Both the position numbers and the translations under genes were made by a program. The notes below the pieces were generated by a model. It had not been told where the DNA came from. It searched no databases and worked only from the letters and a program-made list of their open reading frames with translations. A stretch of DNA of 64,000 nucleotides, taken from positions 10,726,001 to 10,790,000 of the forward strand of contig OZ176050.1 of NCBI GenBank assembly GCA_964247055.1. The letters are read 5' to 3'. This DNA comes from Paragordius varius. Its lineage: Eukaryota; Nematomorpha. This document shows positions 50,878-63,189 of this stretch, piece after piece (the first letter of the stretch is position 1; the number at the start of each line of letters is the position of its first letter).

Positions 50878-53800
50878 TCATATTTGGGCTTTCTTTTCCA
50901 GTGTTGTTTTTTGAGATATTTGATCGGATTCAAAGGGTTTTGAGGTTGAAGATCGCGTCATATGTGCCCATGCATGTATGGAATCGTTTATATTGTAACA
51001 AATATCCATAAAATTTTGGGATAAAATATCTTTTATTACTGTATTGTTATTATTATTATTTGCATTATACTTTTGATGGGGGATTTTTTGTTTTGAAGAA
51101 TTTTCATCTGTGATAATCAAAATAATTAAATTAAATTAACCCAAATGATTATCTCCTAGTTCGAACATGCGGATATTTTCAAACATTTTAACAAAGTCAT
51201 AATTTTTAAAGATAAATCGCTAGTTTGTGGACTTTTTTAAGCCATCTAAATTAATATTATATAAAAAATGGAATAAAAATAATTAAGCCAAAAAAAGAAA
51301 AAAGATGGGTGGTTTATATTTTTATCAGTCCAAAAACGTAAAATATAACCTGAAAGTGAAGAGTCACCATCATGAGTAATATTATTCATGTTTTGATCAG
51401 CCAAATCTCTAACATATGATGAAGCATTACTACTTATACTACATTTATCCATATTGTCTCCCATAAGAGTATCTGCAAAGAAAAGATATTTATTTTATTA
51501 AAATAAATGAAAGTTAAACTTTGCATGTATAAAATGCATGCTTGCAAAAATAAAGTATCAATGTGTATACTACTATCTTCATCCTCAACCAATATTCTAT
51601 CCAAATATTCGAGGGTATCGTTGCAAGGCTCAATGGGACTGTTTGGGCGTATGTTGTATTGCCTGTTATTTTTGTTGTTTATGCCGCGATCTGAATCAAG
51701 AAAAAAAGTGTTTTATAATAAAAGTCCTTTAATAAAACTTGACGTTCTAGGAAATAATTTTGATTAAACATATTGATACTTGCTTACAAACATATGGAAA
51801 AACTTACATAAAGTCTGACGATATCTTTAATATTAAAGTAAAAAATAAATAAATTAACGTGTGTGTGTGCGTGTATATATATACAAAGTGAAGAACTATA
51901 AACTGCTACTATTTTATTAAACATTACCGGAAAACATGTAGAGCAAAGAAATTATTATTGCTAATTAGAATGAAAAAGCGAAAAAATCACTTTAAGCTAA
52001 TAAAACTTGGCTTTGCATATGATAACTGGCAAAAATTGATGAAAAACAAGAAATATGCATTTACTTATATACTAAACAGTAATCAACCCTATATTATTAA
52101 ATAAATATCAAGGTTCAAACAATCATATAAACATACTTATAGATTATTCTACACCCTTTTACATTTCTTTCCCATTAAATATTAAAATAAACACAAAACT
52201 TACCATATAGTCTAGGGATAAAATCTGGCGTAGCTTCGTGTCCAACCCTTAATTTTTCCTTTCGTTTTCGTTCTTCTTTCTTTTGAGTAAAATCAATCCT
52301 TAAACCATCCTTATCGTTTCCTATGTTATGAAACGATAAAAAATGTAATTATACAGGTAAAACGTGATATTAAAAGAAAGGTATTAGATAAACAACTAAT
52401 ATTTTAAAATTTTAATTTTTTAAGATACTCATCATTTGGGTCGCCAAGATAATAGAAATATTAATTGCTTATACATTCAATAATATAATTCCCAGGTATA
52501 ATATAAAGTTCATGTGGGGAAGATAAAGATTTTAAAAATATGGTAGTATTTTAAATAATTAGCCTTCAATTTTAACATTTTGTCTATATAATGTCAATTT
52601 TTACTGTAATTTTGTTCAACATTGTCGTTGTCAAGTAACAAGGATTCAGTTGAAGAGCTTAGAGCTTCAGAGGCCTCCTCAAGAATAAAAGCGGCCCGCT
52701 CATCAAGTTCAGGAAGGAATTCGTAAACATATATATCCGTATCCAAATCTTCATAACTATGCATTGTCGGTTGATGTTCATCTTTTTTTGGAAAAATATA
52801 TATATCAAATTTTAGAAACGGGTTTTAATTATATCAATGAATTATATCGTAAACATTTTGACAGTAAATTTAGGACTCTATAAAACGTGATAGTTAAGGG
52901 TTTTTTCATATCTTAAAGTTTTTATGCCTGGGCAATCCAAAATTTTAAATGTTTTACCAAAATAACTTTTATTTGGTGGATATTAACAAAATAAACAATT
53001 AGTTTCTTCTTATCTCATTTAATTATTATGCAAAATATATATATATATTATATATAATTCAAAATAGTATAATAAAAATTTAGAATATACCAGTATTTTG
53101 TGATTTTAAATCGGTCGTTCGAGTGCCAGATAATGTGGCTAAATAATTTGTGGGAAATTTAAATGCAGCAGGTAACCATGAAAAATATTTTGAGCTGGCG
53201 ATTTGTTCTTCATCTCGATTTTCTTTGGATTCTTTAGAGTCATTTTCATTGCCCTCCGTAATACTTTTAGGCGATTTTGCTAACAAAATAGATTAAAATG
53301 TAACTAAATAACTTAAAATTAATGTTTAACGTTCAATAAATTCCATAAATGACATTTATACCCTTGTTAAGTAGCGCTATACGTCCTTTAACGCCACTGT
53401 AATAAGATTTGGGAAAACATCGACTTACGTAGCGTAATAAATGTTTGCAACCAAACTTACTCACATCATAAAACAGAAATGGGATGAAGGAAAGATAAGG
53501 CCAAGTTATGAGAGACATAGCTGTAATAGAAAATAAATATGTGGTATAAACATAAAAATGAATTTTTGGAAATATTTTTTAAAAGGGCATGTTAGCCTTA
53601 CATTAAAAAACTCCTACTGTTAAATTAAAAATAGGATTCCTTTTAGTATTTTACTCTAACTAATTTATTATTCCAATAAACAATGCGATATGATGAAAAA
53701 TTCCTTATTTAGTTATAACTTATGGGGCTTTGCGATTTCGAATAAAATAAATATTTAATTAATAAATTAATTATTAATTAAATACAAATTTTATAAGACA

Positions 53801-54243
53801 AATAAAATATTGTAATTAATCCAAATACTTACAGGCTAAATGAAATAAAACGATGCCTGGTACATAACGGCCCAACATCGCAGAAGCTACGCATGACGGA
53901 ACCACGACAAATGTAAACTAAATTGATGATAAAAAAGATTAAGGTCAAATTTAAATATATTACAGATATTGATATGTCTCAAATAACAACAACTTTTTAT
54001 AAGATACTAAAAAATATTACTATACTTTGCTGTAAGATTTACGGCGTAGTAGCAAAACAAATTTTGCTACGTTACCACAAGTTGATATAACTTTCCAAGC
54101 TCTATCATCTGGTTCGTTATAAAGTTCCACGTTATCAATTATAATCCAACTAATTTAGATTGAATAAATTATAAAATTCATATAATATTTCATAATAAAT
54201 TTTAATATTCTCAAAAAATTACCCATCGGCATCTTCGTAACCA
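50878..54243 (-). CDS. RETREG/FAM134-like ER-phagy receptor, 5' incomplete
   Basis: Proteins of this family bend ER membrane through a reticulon-homology domain and recruit Atg8/LC3 for ER turnover. Exons, minus strand, phases agreeing where checked: a 21-base micro-exon 54223-54243 (GYEDADG), 54026-54149, 53833-53917, 53362-53520, 53090-53280, 52608-52773, 52204-52320, 51571-51690, 51350-51473 and 50878-51110. The best family match is a hydrophobic block, SKFTFVVVPSCVASAMLGRY, then VPGIVLFHLASMSLITWPYL, like the GxYIPGxxLxxxxxxxxxWPL core of the second membrane hairpin. After it comes an acidic Ser/Asn-rich tail. EDLDTDIYVYEFLPELDE in the tail (about 52.72 kb) contains an acidic W/F/Y-x-x-L type LC3-interaction motif, as the family requires. 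The first hairpin and start codon were not found upstream. Other reticulon-like ER proteins remain possible. Confidence 0.6.
52338..52607. mobile_element. MITE family 2-like intron in the RETREG-like gene
   Basis: On the plus strand the right end reads AATGTCAATTTTTACTGT, the family 2 terminus, and the left end carries AATTATACAGGTAAAACGTG, resembling the copy at 43.4 kb. The intron spans about 52321-52607, so the element is nearly the entire intron. The splice donor GTAAAA lies inside the terminus ACAGTAAAAATTG. Confidence 0.5.
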
Positions 54244-54781
54244 CTGTAAGAAATTTTACCTAAAATATTAAAAGTCATATTTACCCCGAATGTTTTGTGA
54301 TACCTTTCGTTTCCAAAACATATATGTGTAAATTATGGTTAGATAAAATGTTAGGAAGTTCAATACAGTCAATCTTTTTTCATAATATATGCTAAAAACA
54401 TATCATAAAATCATACCAAAATAAGATATTCAGCGACAAGAACAAGTAAATCTTTCGAAAGATTGTTTCCGTTAACAGAAATTGTATATATTTCTGTTTT
54501 GAATAGCTTCGTATTTGTTTAAGATGTAGCAGAAAATCGTCAAAAATATGATAGAAATAAGCGGTAAGTAGTGATTTTTTATGCGAAAGTGTAAAACGTA
54601 AATATTTTATTTTTCGAAAGCATAAATTCATGAAATTTTGGCATCCGAAAATACCCTATTCATCACAATAAGAAATGTCATATGTTTTTCGACTGATACC
54701 GAATATATTTATATTTAGCATATGAAACTTTATAATTCACATTTTTGTCGGAAAACGCCACCTTTAATTTAATAACGGCAT
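54244..54781. other. Upstream of the RETREG-like exons
   Basis: Earlier exons of the RETREG-like gene are expected here or further right, but none could be fixed. A minus-strand frame at 54392-54631 is open but has no donor in a useful place. Confidence 0.3.
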
Positions 54782-55277
54782 AATATGGAGATTATTTTTA
54801 TTAGCCTACCTTTGCAATCATAAGTCATAGTTTCTATCAATTAATAGGTGGCTTTATGAAACAAAAATTCAAGACACTGTTTACCACGTGTCATGAGACG
54901 CGTTTTATCATTGTTGTGGACTCATCAGTCACACATAATGGACATTGGCAAACACAGTCAGTTAGGAGTATGCATATATACCGAATATTTTGTTTAGGAC
55001 AAATTATAGTTGGTGAAAGAGAAAACAGACAACATAAGGACCGGTGGGCAACCGATAGTACTTAGATCAAGCCAATTATCATATGTCCTTACTCCTAGCT
55101 GACAGTGTTTGCCCGTGTCCATTATGTGTGACTGATAAGTGGACAACAAGTACAAAACGCATCTCACACTATGACACGTGGTAAACACTGTCATCTTAAA
55201 ATTTTCGTTTTCTAAAGCTACCTAAACACTATGACTTCTAATTGCAAACGTAGGCTAATAATAATAATCTCTATATT
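54782..55277. mobile_element. Long foldback MITE
   Basis: Two arms of about 190 bases are inverted copies. The outer ends read AATATGGAGATTATTTTTAT and the inverse of AATATAGAGATTATTATTAT. Inner words such as GTTTACCACGTGTCATGAGA are mirrored by ACACGTGGTAAACACTGTC. A central loop of about 105 bases includes GGACCGGTGGGCAACCGATA. It is less AT-rich than its surroundings. The open frames within it are by-products of the palindrome. Confidence 0.75.
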
Positions 55278-55871
55278 AAGACCTAATTAAATATGAAACT
55301 TTAATAAAAAAAATGCGGTGATCGCTATCAAAAAAAATTTCAATGGTTATAGTACTTGTTAATTTATTATTTATTAGTATATTATTATAAACGAATTAAA
55401 AATAAAATTTTACAAATTTACTGTCAAATATTAGATGTAAATTAAAAAGTTTTAATTCATTGTATTCTCATATAAGTTAAAAGGCTGAGGACTTTTAATC
55501 CGTATCATAATGTTTTATTTCGTCTCAAAACATGAACTGTAATAAGCTAAATAGTTAGTTTTCACTTTAAGGTATTATACCCCTGATCACATATTGTCTC
55601 ACTAGTAAAAAATTTTCTTATAAGTCAAGCCACACCTTTTTTAACCAGATGTTCTATAAGTATTAATTTGTTGTAAAATATTTTTAAACACTGCCATATT
55701 TCCCTTTCATATTCTCTATAGTTTATTATAATTAAGTGTATTAACCGCCCTTATATTAATATCCCTAATTATTAAAAATGTTTTTGCATAAATTTAAATC
55801 TGTCGTCATGTGGCATTTTGCGTATTTTTGGCTCCAATTGACCCACAAAAATTAAGGAGTGAATTAATACC
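55278..55871. other. AT-rich stretch, no supported feature
   Basis: No gene, repeat or RNA recognised between the foldback element and the next MITE. Confidence 0.4.
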
Positions 55872-56520
55872 TAGGGTTGTGCATTTAACTGCTTTTTCAA
55901 AAAAGTCCGGTCAGACCCAATCAGACCATGGTCATGACCTCCTGCGATATTGGATTGAAATAATGTATGGATGACACTTGCGTTTCATTAATAATTTCAT
56001 CCTTTTTCTTAAAAACTTGTATTATACTTTTTTTGATATTTATTATTTACAAATATTTTAAATCTAATTTAATCAAGAATTTAGTTTTCAAAATTTTGCC
56101 GCATGTATAGCCTTCTGAATCTTCAAATACATAGCTTTTAATACTGGATATATCAAATAAAATTTTACCTAGTTTGTTTTACAACTTATTTCAACATTAA
56201 AATATCCAACTATAAAATGTTTTTTCATTTTATTGGTTCAAATATATGGAATAATTGGATATTTTGCAAAGTTGTTTTTCGAAATAACTGGATATGCTTA
56301 AAAGCTAATGTTATAAGGATGCATGTTTAACAATTTTATATTGTCAAATAAGCATATTTAAATATTTAATTTTATATATTTTAAAAAATAAATCTTACTA
56401 TCTTTCTTCCAAATAAATTTTATCAGCAAATTTTCAAAAAACAGCTGTTTTTTAAATGACCAATGTTAAAAATAAATGGTCACTGACCTGGTCATGACTC
56501 GGTCAATCAGCACAACCCTA
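55872..56520. mobile_element. hAT-type MITE (TAGGGTTGTGC ends)
   Basis: The left end TAGGGTTGTGCATTTAACTG is mirrored at the right by CAATCAGCACAACCCTA. Further in, TCAGACCATGGTCATGACCT is mirrored by CTGACCTGGTCATGACTCGG. The eight flanking bases on each side (TTAATACC, ATTACACC) agree at five positions, consistent with an eroded hAT target duplication. The interior is AT-rich and non-coding. Confidence 0.65.
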
Positions 56521-57100
56521 ATTACACCCTAGCCAATCTTTAAATACCTGCTAAATTCTTGGTGAAAATTTATTAAATTTTTATTAAAAGCGATTACAGT
56601 CACAGTCATAAATTCATTCGTTACCAGCAAATAAATGAAATAACATATTTTGAAAAAAAATTAGCAACGAAATATACTGCATACAAAAGGAGTTAAATCG
56701 AGAGACTATAGTAATTAATAAAAACGTGTTTATTTCATTATATCATTGTTAAAAAAGGACTGTAATTTAAAATTTATACAAAATCTGAAATATATTTTGT
56801 TATTAGAATTTTCCCTATGCACATCTATGAAATATCAAAATGTGCTATATATGCGTTATGTATGGAACTTTTACTAGAACAAGATTTATTAATTCTTCAC
56901 ACATTTAATAATTTTTTTCATAGAAAATGGAGCACAATTGGTCTTGTTGATATGTGGGGGGCTTTCGCAAGTTATTTGAGCGATAGTTTTATTTTCGTAC
57001 ATTATGTTAATCGATGTAAAATCCACATACACCCCATTTGAATTAATTGTTATGTTTGCATTCTACGAAAATTTATTATTTGTTCATTTATAGATTAGTG
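56521..57100. other. AT-rich stretch, no supported feature
   Basis: A short plus-strand open frame near 56.8-57.0 kb shows no domain or splice support. Confidence 0.4.
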
Positions 57101-57379
57101 CAGGGGTGTCCAACATGCGGCCACCCAATTGTGCAGCCCGCATGTGAGTTACAATATTTTATGGATTCTAAATAGGTTTTCTCAAACGAATTTCCCAAAT
57201 TAACCTTTTCCGAAGTTTGGCAAAGAACTCTCAAAAATTATTAAAACAGAGAGTAAATTTAGAGCGCTATCAAAATCTAGTAAAATATTTTTTATTGCCT
57301 ATTTATTTTGTGAATGCGGCCCGTTAAATTTTAGATCCAAAAATGCGGTCCGCCACGCCATTTGTATTGGATACCCCTG
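57101..57379. mobile_element. hAT-type MITE (CAGGGGTGTCC ends)
   Basis: The left end is CAGGGGTGTCCAACATGCGG and the right end GTATTGGATACCCCTG, an imperfect inverse. GC-rich patches (GCGGCC near the left end, GCGGCCCG and GCGGTCCGCC near the right) lie just inside. TAGTG flanks it directly on both sides, shorter than the expected 8-base duplication. The subterminal GC-rich patches recall those of the larger hAT elements in the window. Confidence 0.7.
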
Positions 57380-57553
57380 TAGTGTACAAATATTAAGAAT
57401 TTTCGAAAAACCTGTGACTATGGTCGAAAGTACCTTTGGACTATATATACATAAAAAAATATTCGTTCCTTGTTTATAAATATATTTAGTTATTTTTTCA
57501 TATTATGAGAAAATAAAAAGCTTATCCTGCTGCACGCTAGTATAAGAACTTCT

Positions 57554-57570
57554 GGGGGGGGGGGGGGGGG
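57554..57570. repeat. Poly-G run of 17
   Basis: Seventeen consecutive G in very AT-rich surroundings. Its length may be affected by assembly or sequencing error. Confidence 0.9.
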
Positions 57571-57699
57571 CTATTTGAAAAAAGGGAAAATAAAATGATC
57601 CGCATATGAGAATTATTTCGAATTATTTAATAGATATGATCTCATAAAATTTCAAAACGGTGTATTCATACTAATATATTGTTTACTTGAGCGAAAAAT

Positions 57700-59616
57700 A
57701 GAATCAAAAAATTATTTTTGTGGACTTGGTTATTTTGAAAAAAATGGCATTTTACGGAAAGAGCGGGTAAAAAGGGCCCAAATTACAAAAGCGAGCCGAC
57801 TATGTTCGGCGCAATCAAAAATAACTAAACAAAAATCATATTTGAAATTGAATTGTTCTCAAAGACACCCGTTTTTTACACGGGATGGACCACTGGGGGC
57901 CTAATTCAAAAAAAGGGCGAAGCTATTGTCGGGTCATTCATTATTGATTATATTTTTTCGATATTTGGATTTGAATGGGTCACCGGTTTACGGAAACAGA
58001 TCACAAAGCCACATGACAGATCAGTTTTTAGCGGGTAGCTCCCTACCCAGCAGCTATCATCAAAGAAACGCCTGACTAAAATTTTTGCCTTTTAACAGGG
58101 AATACCTGGAATTCTTATGAAAGTTTTACAGTCTCATACCTAGGGCGAAAAATAGATTTAAAAAATTATTTTTGTGGACCTTGTTATTTGAAAAAGGTGG
58201 CATTTTACGGGGGGAGCGGGTAAAAAGAGGGCCTAAATTAAAAAACGACACGACTATGTTCGGCGCAATCAAAAATAAGTAAACAAAAATCATATTTGAA
58301 AATGAATGGTCCAACACGTTCTCCAGAAAATTGTCTCAAAGAAACGATTTTTGTGGACTTCTGTTTTCAAAAAAACGCGTTTTTTTACACGGGGTAGGCC
58401 CGAATTGGGGCCTATTTCAAATAAGGGCGAAGCTATTGTCGGGGCATTCATTAATGATTATATTTTTTCGATGTTTGGGTTTGAATGGGTCTACCGGTTT
58501 TCCAGAAACAGATCACAAAGCCAGCATTTGCCATTTTTATAAATATATAGATATAGATTACTATAAATATAAATATACATATGATAGATAAATAAATAAT
58601 AAAACAATAAACTAATACGATTTTATGTTTACAATCAATAAAGTCTGATTGATCATTTAATTGTCTCGTTTTATTGAAATAGACAATTTTATTTGAAATG
58701 AACACAATATATTTTTGTTTATAAGCAATTATGCGGCACAAAGTTTTTGATTCACATAGTCTCATAAGTTTTCTGAAATTTGGCTCCAAAGGCATGCTGT
58801 ATCGATATGAGGGCGCAGTTGTAGGCGGGTAGCCCCCTGCCCAGAGGCCAATATAAAAATGTAGTTGGATCAAAAATTTTGCCTTTTTACCTGGAATCGT
58901 CGTTCATTCCTAATAGTTTATGGAAGAATGGCTTCAAAACCAAATAATAGTTTAATGATAGTGCCATTTTTAGGGCGTAAAGGGCCTATTTAACGGCTAA
59001 TTTAAAAAATCCGCTCGACTAAAATTTTTGCCTTTTTACCGGTAATATCTTAATCAGCTATTGAACTCATATGGCTTGGTTTTCTGAAATTTAGCCCCAA
59101 AAGCACGCTATTTTGATATGACGGGTAACTTTTTCGCGGGTAGCTCCTTACTTAGCAGGTATCATCAAAGAAACGCTTGACTAAAATTTTTGCCTTTTAA
59201 CAGGGAATACGTGTAATCCTTATTGAATTTTTACGGTCTTATACCTTGGGCGAAAAATACATTCAAAAAATTATTTTGGTGGACTTAATTTTTTGAAAAA
59301 AATGGCATTTTACGGGGGGAGCGGGTAAAAAGAGGGCCTAAATTAAAAAAGCGAGACGACTATGTTCGGCGCAATCGAATATATGTAAACAAAAATATAT
59401 TTGAAATTGAATGGTCCAACACGTTCTCCAGAAAATTGTCTCAAAGACACCCGTTTTTTACACGGGGTGGACCCGAACTGGGGCCTAATTCAAAAAAAGG
59501 GCGAAGCTATTGCCGGGGCATTCATTAATGATTATATTTTTTCGATATTTGGGTTTGAATGGGTCTACCGGTTTTCCAGAAAGAGATCACAAAGCCAGCA
59601 TTTTCCATTTTTATAA
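57700..59616 (+). repeat. Cluster of an unidentified GC-richer repeat
   Basis: Three modules (about 57700-58020, 58143-58540 and 59248-59616) share TTTTGTGGACTT, GGCATTTTACGG, GACTATGTTCGGCGCAATC and GGGCGAAGCTATTG in the same order. Between and after them are shorter repeated words, GCGGGTAGCTCC and GACTAAAATTTTTGCCTTTT, seen four or so times at 58.0-59.2 kb. The modules encode a shared peptide, KGEAIVGAFINDYIFSIFGF then EWVYRF, in short frames without a full gene. The family is not one I recognise. It may be a decayed transposon interior copied several times, or a small tandem array. Confidence 0.55.
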
Positions 59617-60460
59617 ATATATAGATTAAGCATATTATTAGTATATGAAAGTATTTTAAGTTTTAGTTTAAAGCAATTAAAAACACAGTTTTGTGTAAAA
59701 ATGCAAGTTATGTTCCATTTAACTACTATATTAACAAACAAGTCTGCTCTTCTTTAAATTTTACACACATAAAACTTTAATAAACAATATTTTATAATTG
59801 ATTACAAATATCCCATATTGACATTTTAAACGCTTTACCACCATTATTTATTGTTCTAAAAATATAGCAGGCTGCTCAAAAACAGTTTTTTAGGTTTAAA
59901 CTTCTTAAATGCATCGTAACCCGGTACTTTGGTTCCGAAAACTGCTGTGTGTTCTTTTTCAAAAATTACTGAAATTGAGGAACTAAATTTTTGACCCTAA
60001 ATCTGGCACATGCATATTTAATTCAAATAAATATATCTTTTACAGGAGTTCAATCCTTTATATAAAAACGCAGTTTATATAAAAAAAACAGTATGTAATG
60101 AATAGGACATCGTTTCATGCATGTTCTATTTAACCTTTAACCGATGGAACAATTTGAGTGAGGGTAACTAATATAATTAAGGAGAGATTGCAAAAGATTT
60201 CTTACCGATTACTTAATTCCTAACATGATTATGTCCACAAGATATTTTCATTCGTTTTATATACAAATTTACATATTTTTATGGGGAAAACATATAATCA
60301 AAAATGAGGTATTTTTAGTAAATTAACTTCAATCAGTGAGAGTGCTACAGATTTTCCGCTTTTTACATCAAACAAGATAAGATGGCATTTTCCATTTTTT
60401 CGGAATTGCAGTTTACACTAATATATTGGAAGTATTTTTGTAGTATTTAAATTAATTAAA

Positions 60461-60508
<48 letters not shown>

Positions 60509-63189
60509 AACCATAACCCTAAATTTGGGAGGGGTTGCACATCATGTAAAAATTTATAAAAATTAATATATTTTCATTTAATTAGAATTAGTTTATTCCA
60601 TTTATGAATTCATATATTAAATTATCTTGAATACTGAGTGATGTACCGCTAAACAATTAAATTATATTCTTAAGTTAAACCTATAAAGTAAATAAAAATC
60701 ATTCAAAAGAATAAAGATTGTGTAAAAATGGATTACCTCAAATTCATTTTTGATTTTGTAGGGTACCATTTGCAATAAAATATGTTTAATCTCCATATAT
60801 TTTGGTATCATTTGATAAGTTCCAAAATCAAATAAATTATTTGGAACATCGTAGGATAACCTTATAGTAAACTTGGTGTGATTTCGTTTACTGCATTCCT
60901 TAATCTCAAAATACGGTCTATATAATTAATATTAGTTGATACTGTATCTTTTGGATCATTATGCTGATATTTGATAAATTCATCCATTTGCCATTGTTAA
61001 TACATCGATCGAAAGTTGTTGGATGTTTTTTATAGATTTCTAACAAATACAAAAATGACAAATTAAACATTTCGCCCTAAATTAAAGTATAATGAATGCA
61101 CATTCCTTCCTTCAAATTCAGGCATTTGTTTTCGAGATATCTTAAACTCCGTACTTATTTTTTACCGTTGTACCCTAGATAAACCCTTTGTAACGCAGTG
61201 TTAAATCTGAATTTATTGTACTAGATTATTACTATATAATATGCATTTTATTTTTAGGCGCATTATTATTACAGATATTTTTTTAAAATTTATAAAAAAC
61301 CTTCATTGTGAGTTTTAGCCGCCAAATATTTTTCGGAATTTTTGTTAATATAATCAAATGCATTTTATTGAAAATTGCATAAAATTATTTTTAATTGATT
61401 TCAATCAGATGTTTGTTTAATGGATTTGGGGCAATCTTATATCTAATTTAAAAATTTTCTATAATAGTTCGCTAACATGTTCCACCCCGGAAAATACCCT
61501 AAAATGTATCCTTACATTAAAAATTTTGTAACTTTTTAAGTGAGATAAATTATAAAAATATAATTAAATAAATAAAATTATTACACATAATTTGGGGAAT
61601 ACCCAGAAATCTAAACAACGATATTTCCTAAATTACGTTGAAATCTGAACTTCGCTGCAAATTTAAATTATAAAACGTTAAAAAATGGTGATAAAACAAT
61701 ATCATAAAGTATATTAAGTTAACTATAATTTCTTAATTATAATAGAAAAACCAAAATGCAATAAACAGCCATATATGGGTATTCGTTTTTTTCATTATTT
61801 TTTAAAAATAACGAATCAATAATTTGACTGTTTCCCGCAATACAAGTAATTTAAATATCAGCTGTGTTTAATTTAAATTTCAGAAGCTTATTCAGTGAAA
61901 AAAGAACCTCATGATATATAAATTATTTAATATTCAGAGATGACAACTTTAAGGAATTTCAGCGCTAAAATATACCTCAAAATTTATTTTAAATAAATAC
62001 CGTTTCCGTATCCGCTTCCTCCTTGTATAACTGAATATTTGAATTTTTTACATTGACTCATATGTTCTATAGGTAAGTTAAAATGATTATTTACCAAATT
62101 TTATAAGCATGAATAAATATACAAGGTATATTGAAAAATACATAAAAAATATTGAAGGGAAATAAATGATTAGTTTTTATTGATTTTACTATCAATAAAT
62201 CAATTTGTATTATAACACTCGTTATCCACTACAAAACAATCAAAGTTCAAAAACTGGTCAAAAAAACAATTAAAATTAAAAGTTTAATCTTTAGCGGAAA
62301 TTTTATTAATAGAAACATAAAGTTAAAAATAAGAGGTCAAGTGGAAGATATTCGGAGAGTACTTATTTTTTGAGTAAATTGTTGTACCCATCATAGTGTA
62401 CACGTAAAATAAATACAGATATCAATTAATTGTATTAACGCAAAACGTTTTTATAGCAATAAACTTGGAATGTAAGGGTGCATACAAAAAAATTGTTATT
62501 TCAATACAAAATCATACATGTCTAGTACAAAATTTTGGTTTACTGCTTCAGCTATTAAAAAATGGTATTTTAAATACAGTAACAAGACTCATTAAAGGCC
62601 ATATCTGTATTGTTAATGACTAAAAGGGTTGTATTTAATTTACATATCTGTTGCCTTGTATAATTCATTTTTATCAGTTACATTTTTAAAAATTATGAAG
62701 AAAAATACCGTGTTTAATTTAAAATATGTAAATAGTACAATGAAAAATCTCATACATAGCCACAGACATGAAAATTAAATGCACATTTTGCCATTTAAAA
62801 TACAGATGATGCTTTTAATAATCCTCGTTAGGGTGTTAGGTCAAATTAAAATTAAGGAAAGAGAGCTAGCTAAATTTTGTTTGTTACTATATATTATACA
62901 ATATATATTCGGTTCCAATTTTCGGAAGGCCCTTTAAGATTAACTAAATCGCACTTACACGTATCAAAACTAAAAAATGCGATTGTGCGAGATATGTTAA
63001 AAAATAATTTCATAATAAAAAGAAAACTATTTTAATGTATTGGCATCATAGGTTAAGTTTTGTCCACTTTTTACAAAACACTTAACATCTCATTATGGGA
63101 TAGTATAAAGTATATTCATGATACTACATATGTACAAATGTTTTATAAGTTTGTACCTGTTTTTTAATTAATTGAAAGAAAATTAATTA
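59617..63189. other. AT-rich non-coding stretch with one microsatellite
   Basis: Apart from the AT run at 60.46-60.51 kb I find no gene or repeat I can support over about 3.5 kb. Confidence 0.45.
60463..60505. repeat. (AT)n microsatellite
   Basis: About 43 bases of alternating A and T, the longest such run in the window. Confidence 0.9.

Noticed and set aside
54856-55194. Short open frames on both strands inside the foldback element
   Set aside because: They mirror each other because of the palindrome and have no domain or splice support.
58126-58873. Open frames in the 58-59 kb repeat cluster as genes
   Set aside because: They are short, overlap on both strands and follow the repeat modules; treated as repeat, not as genes.
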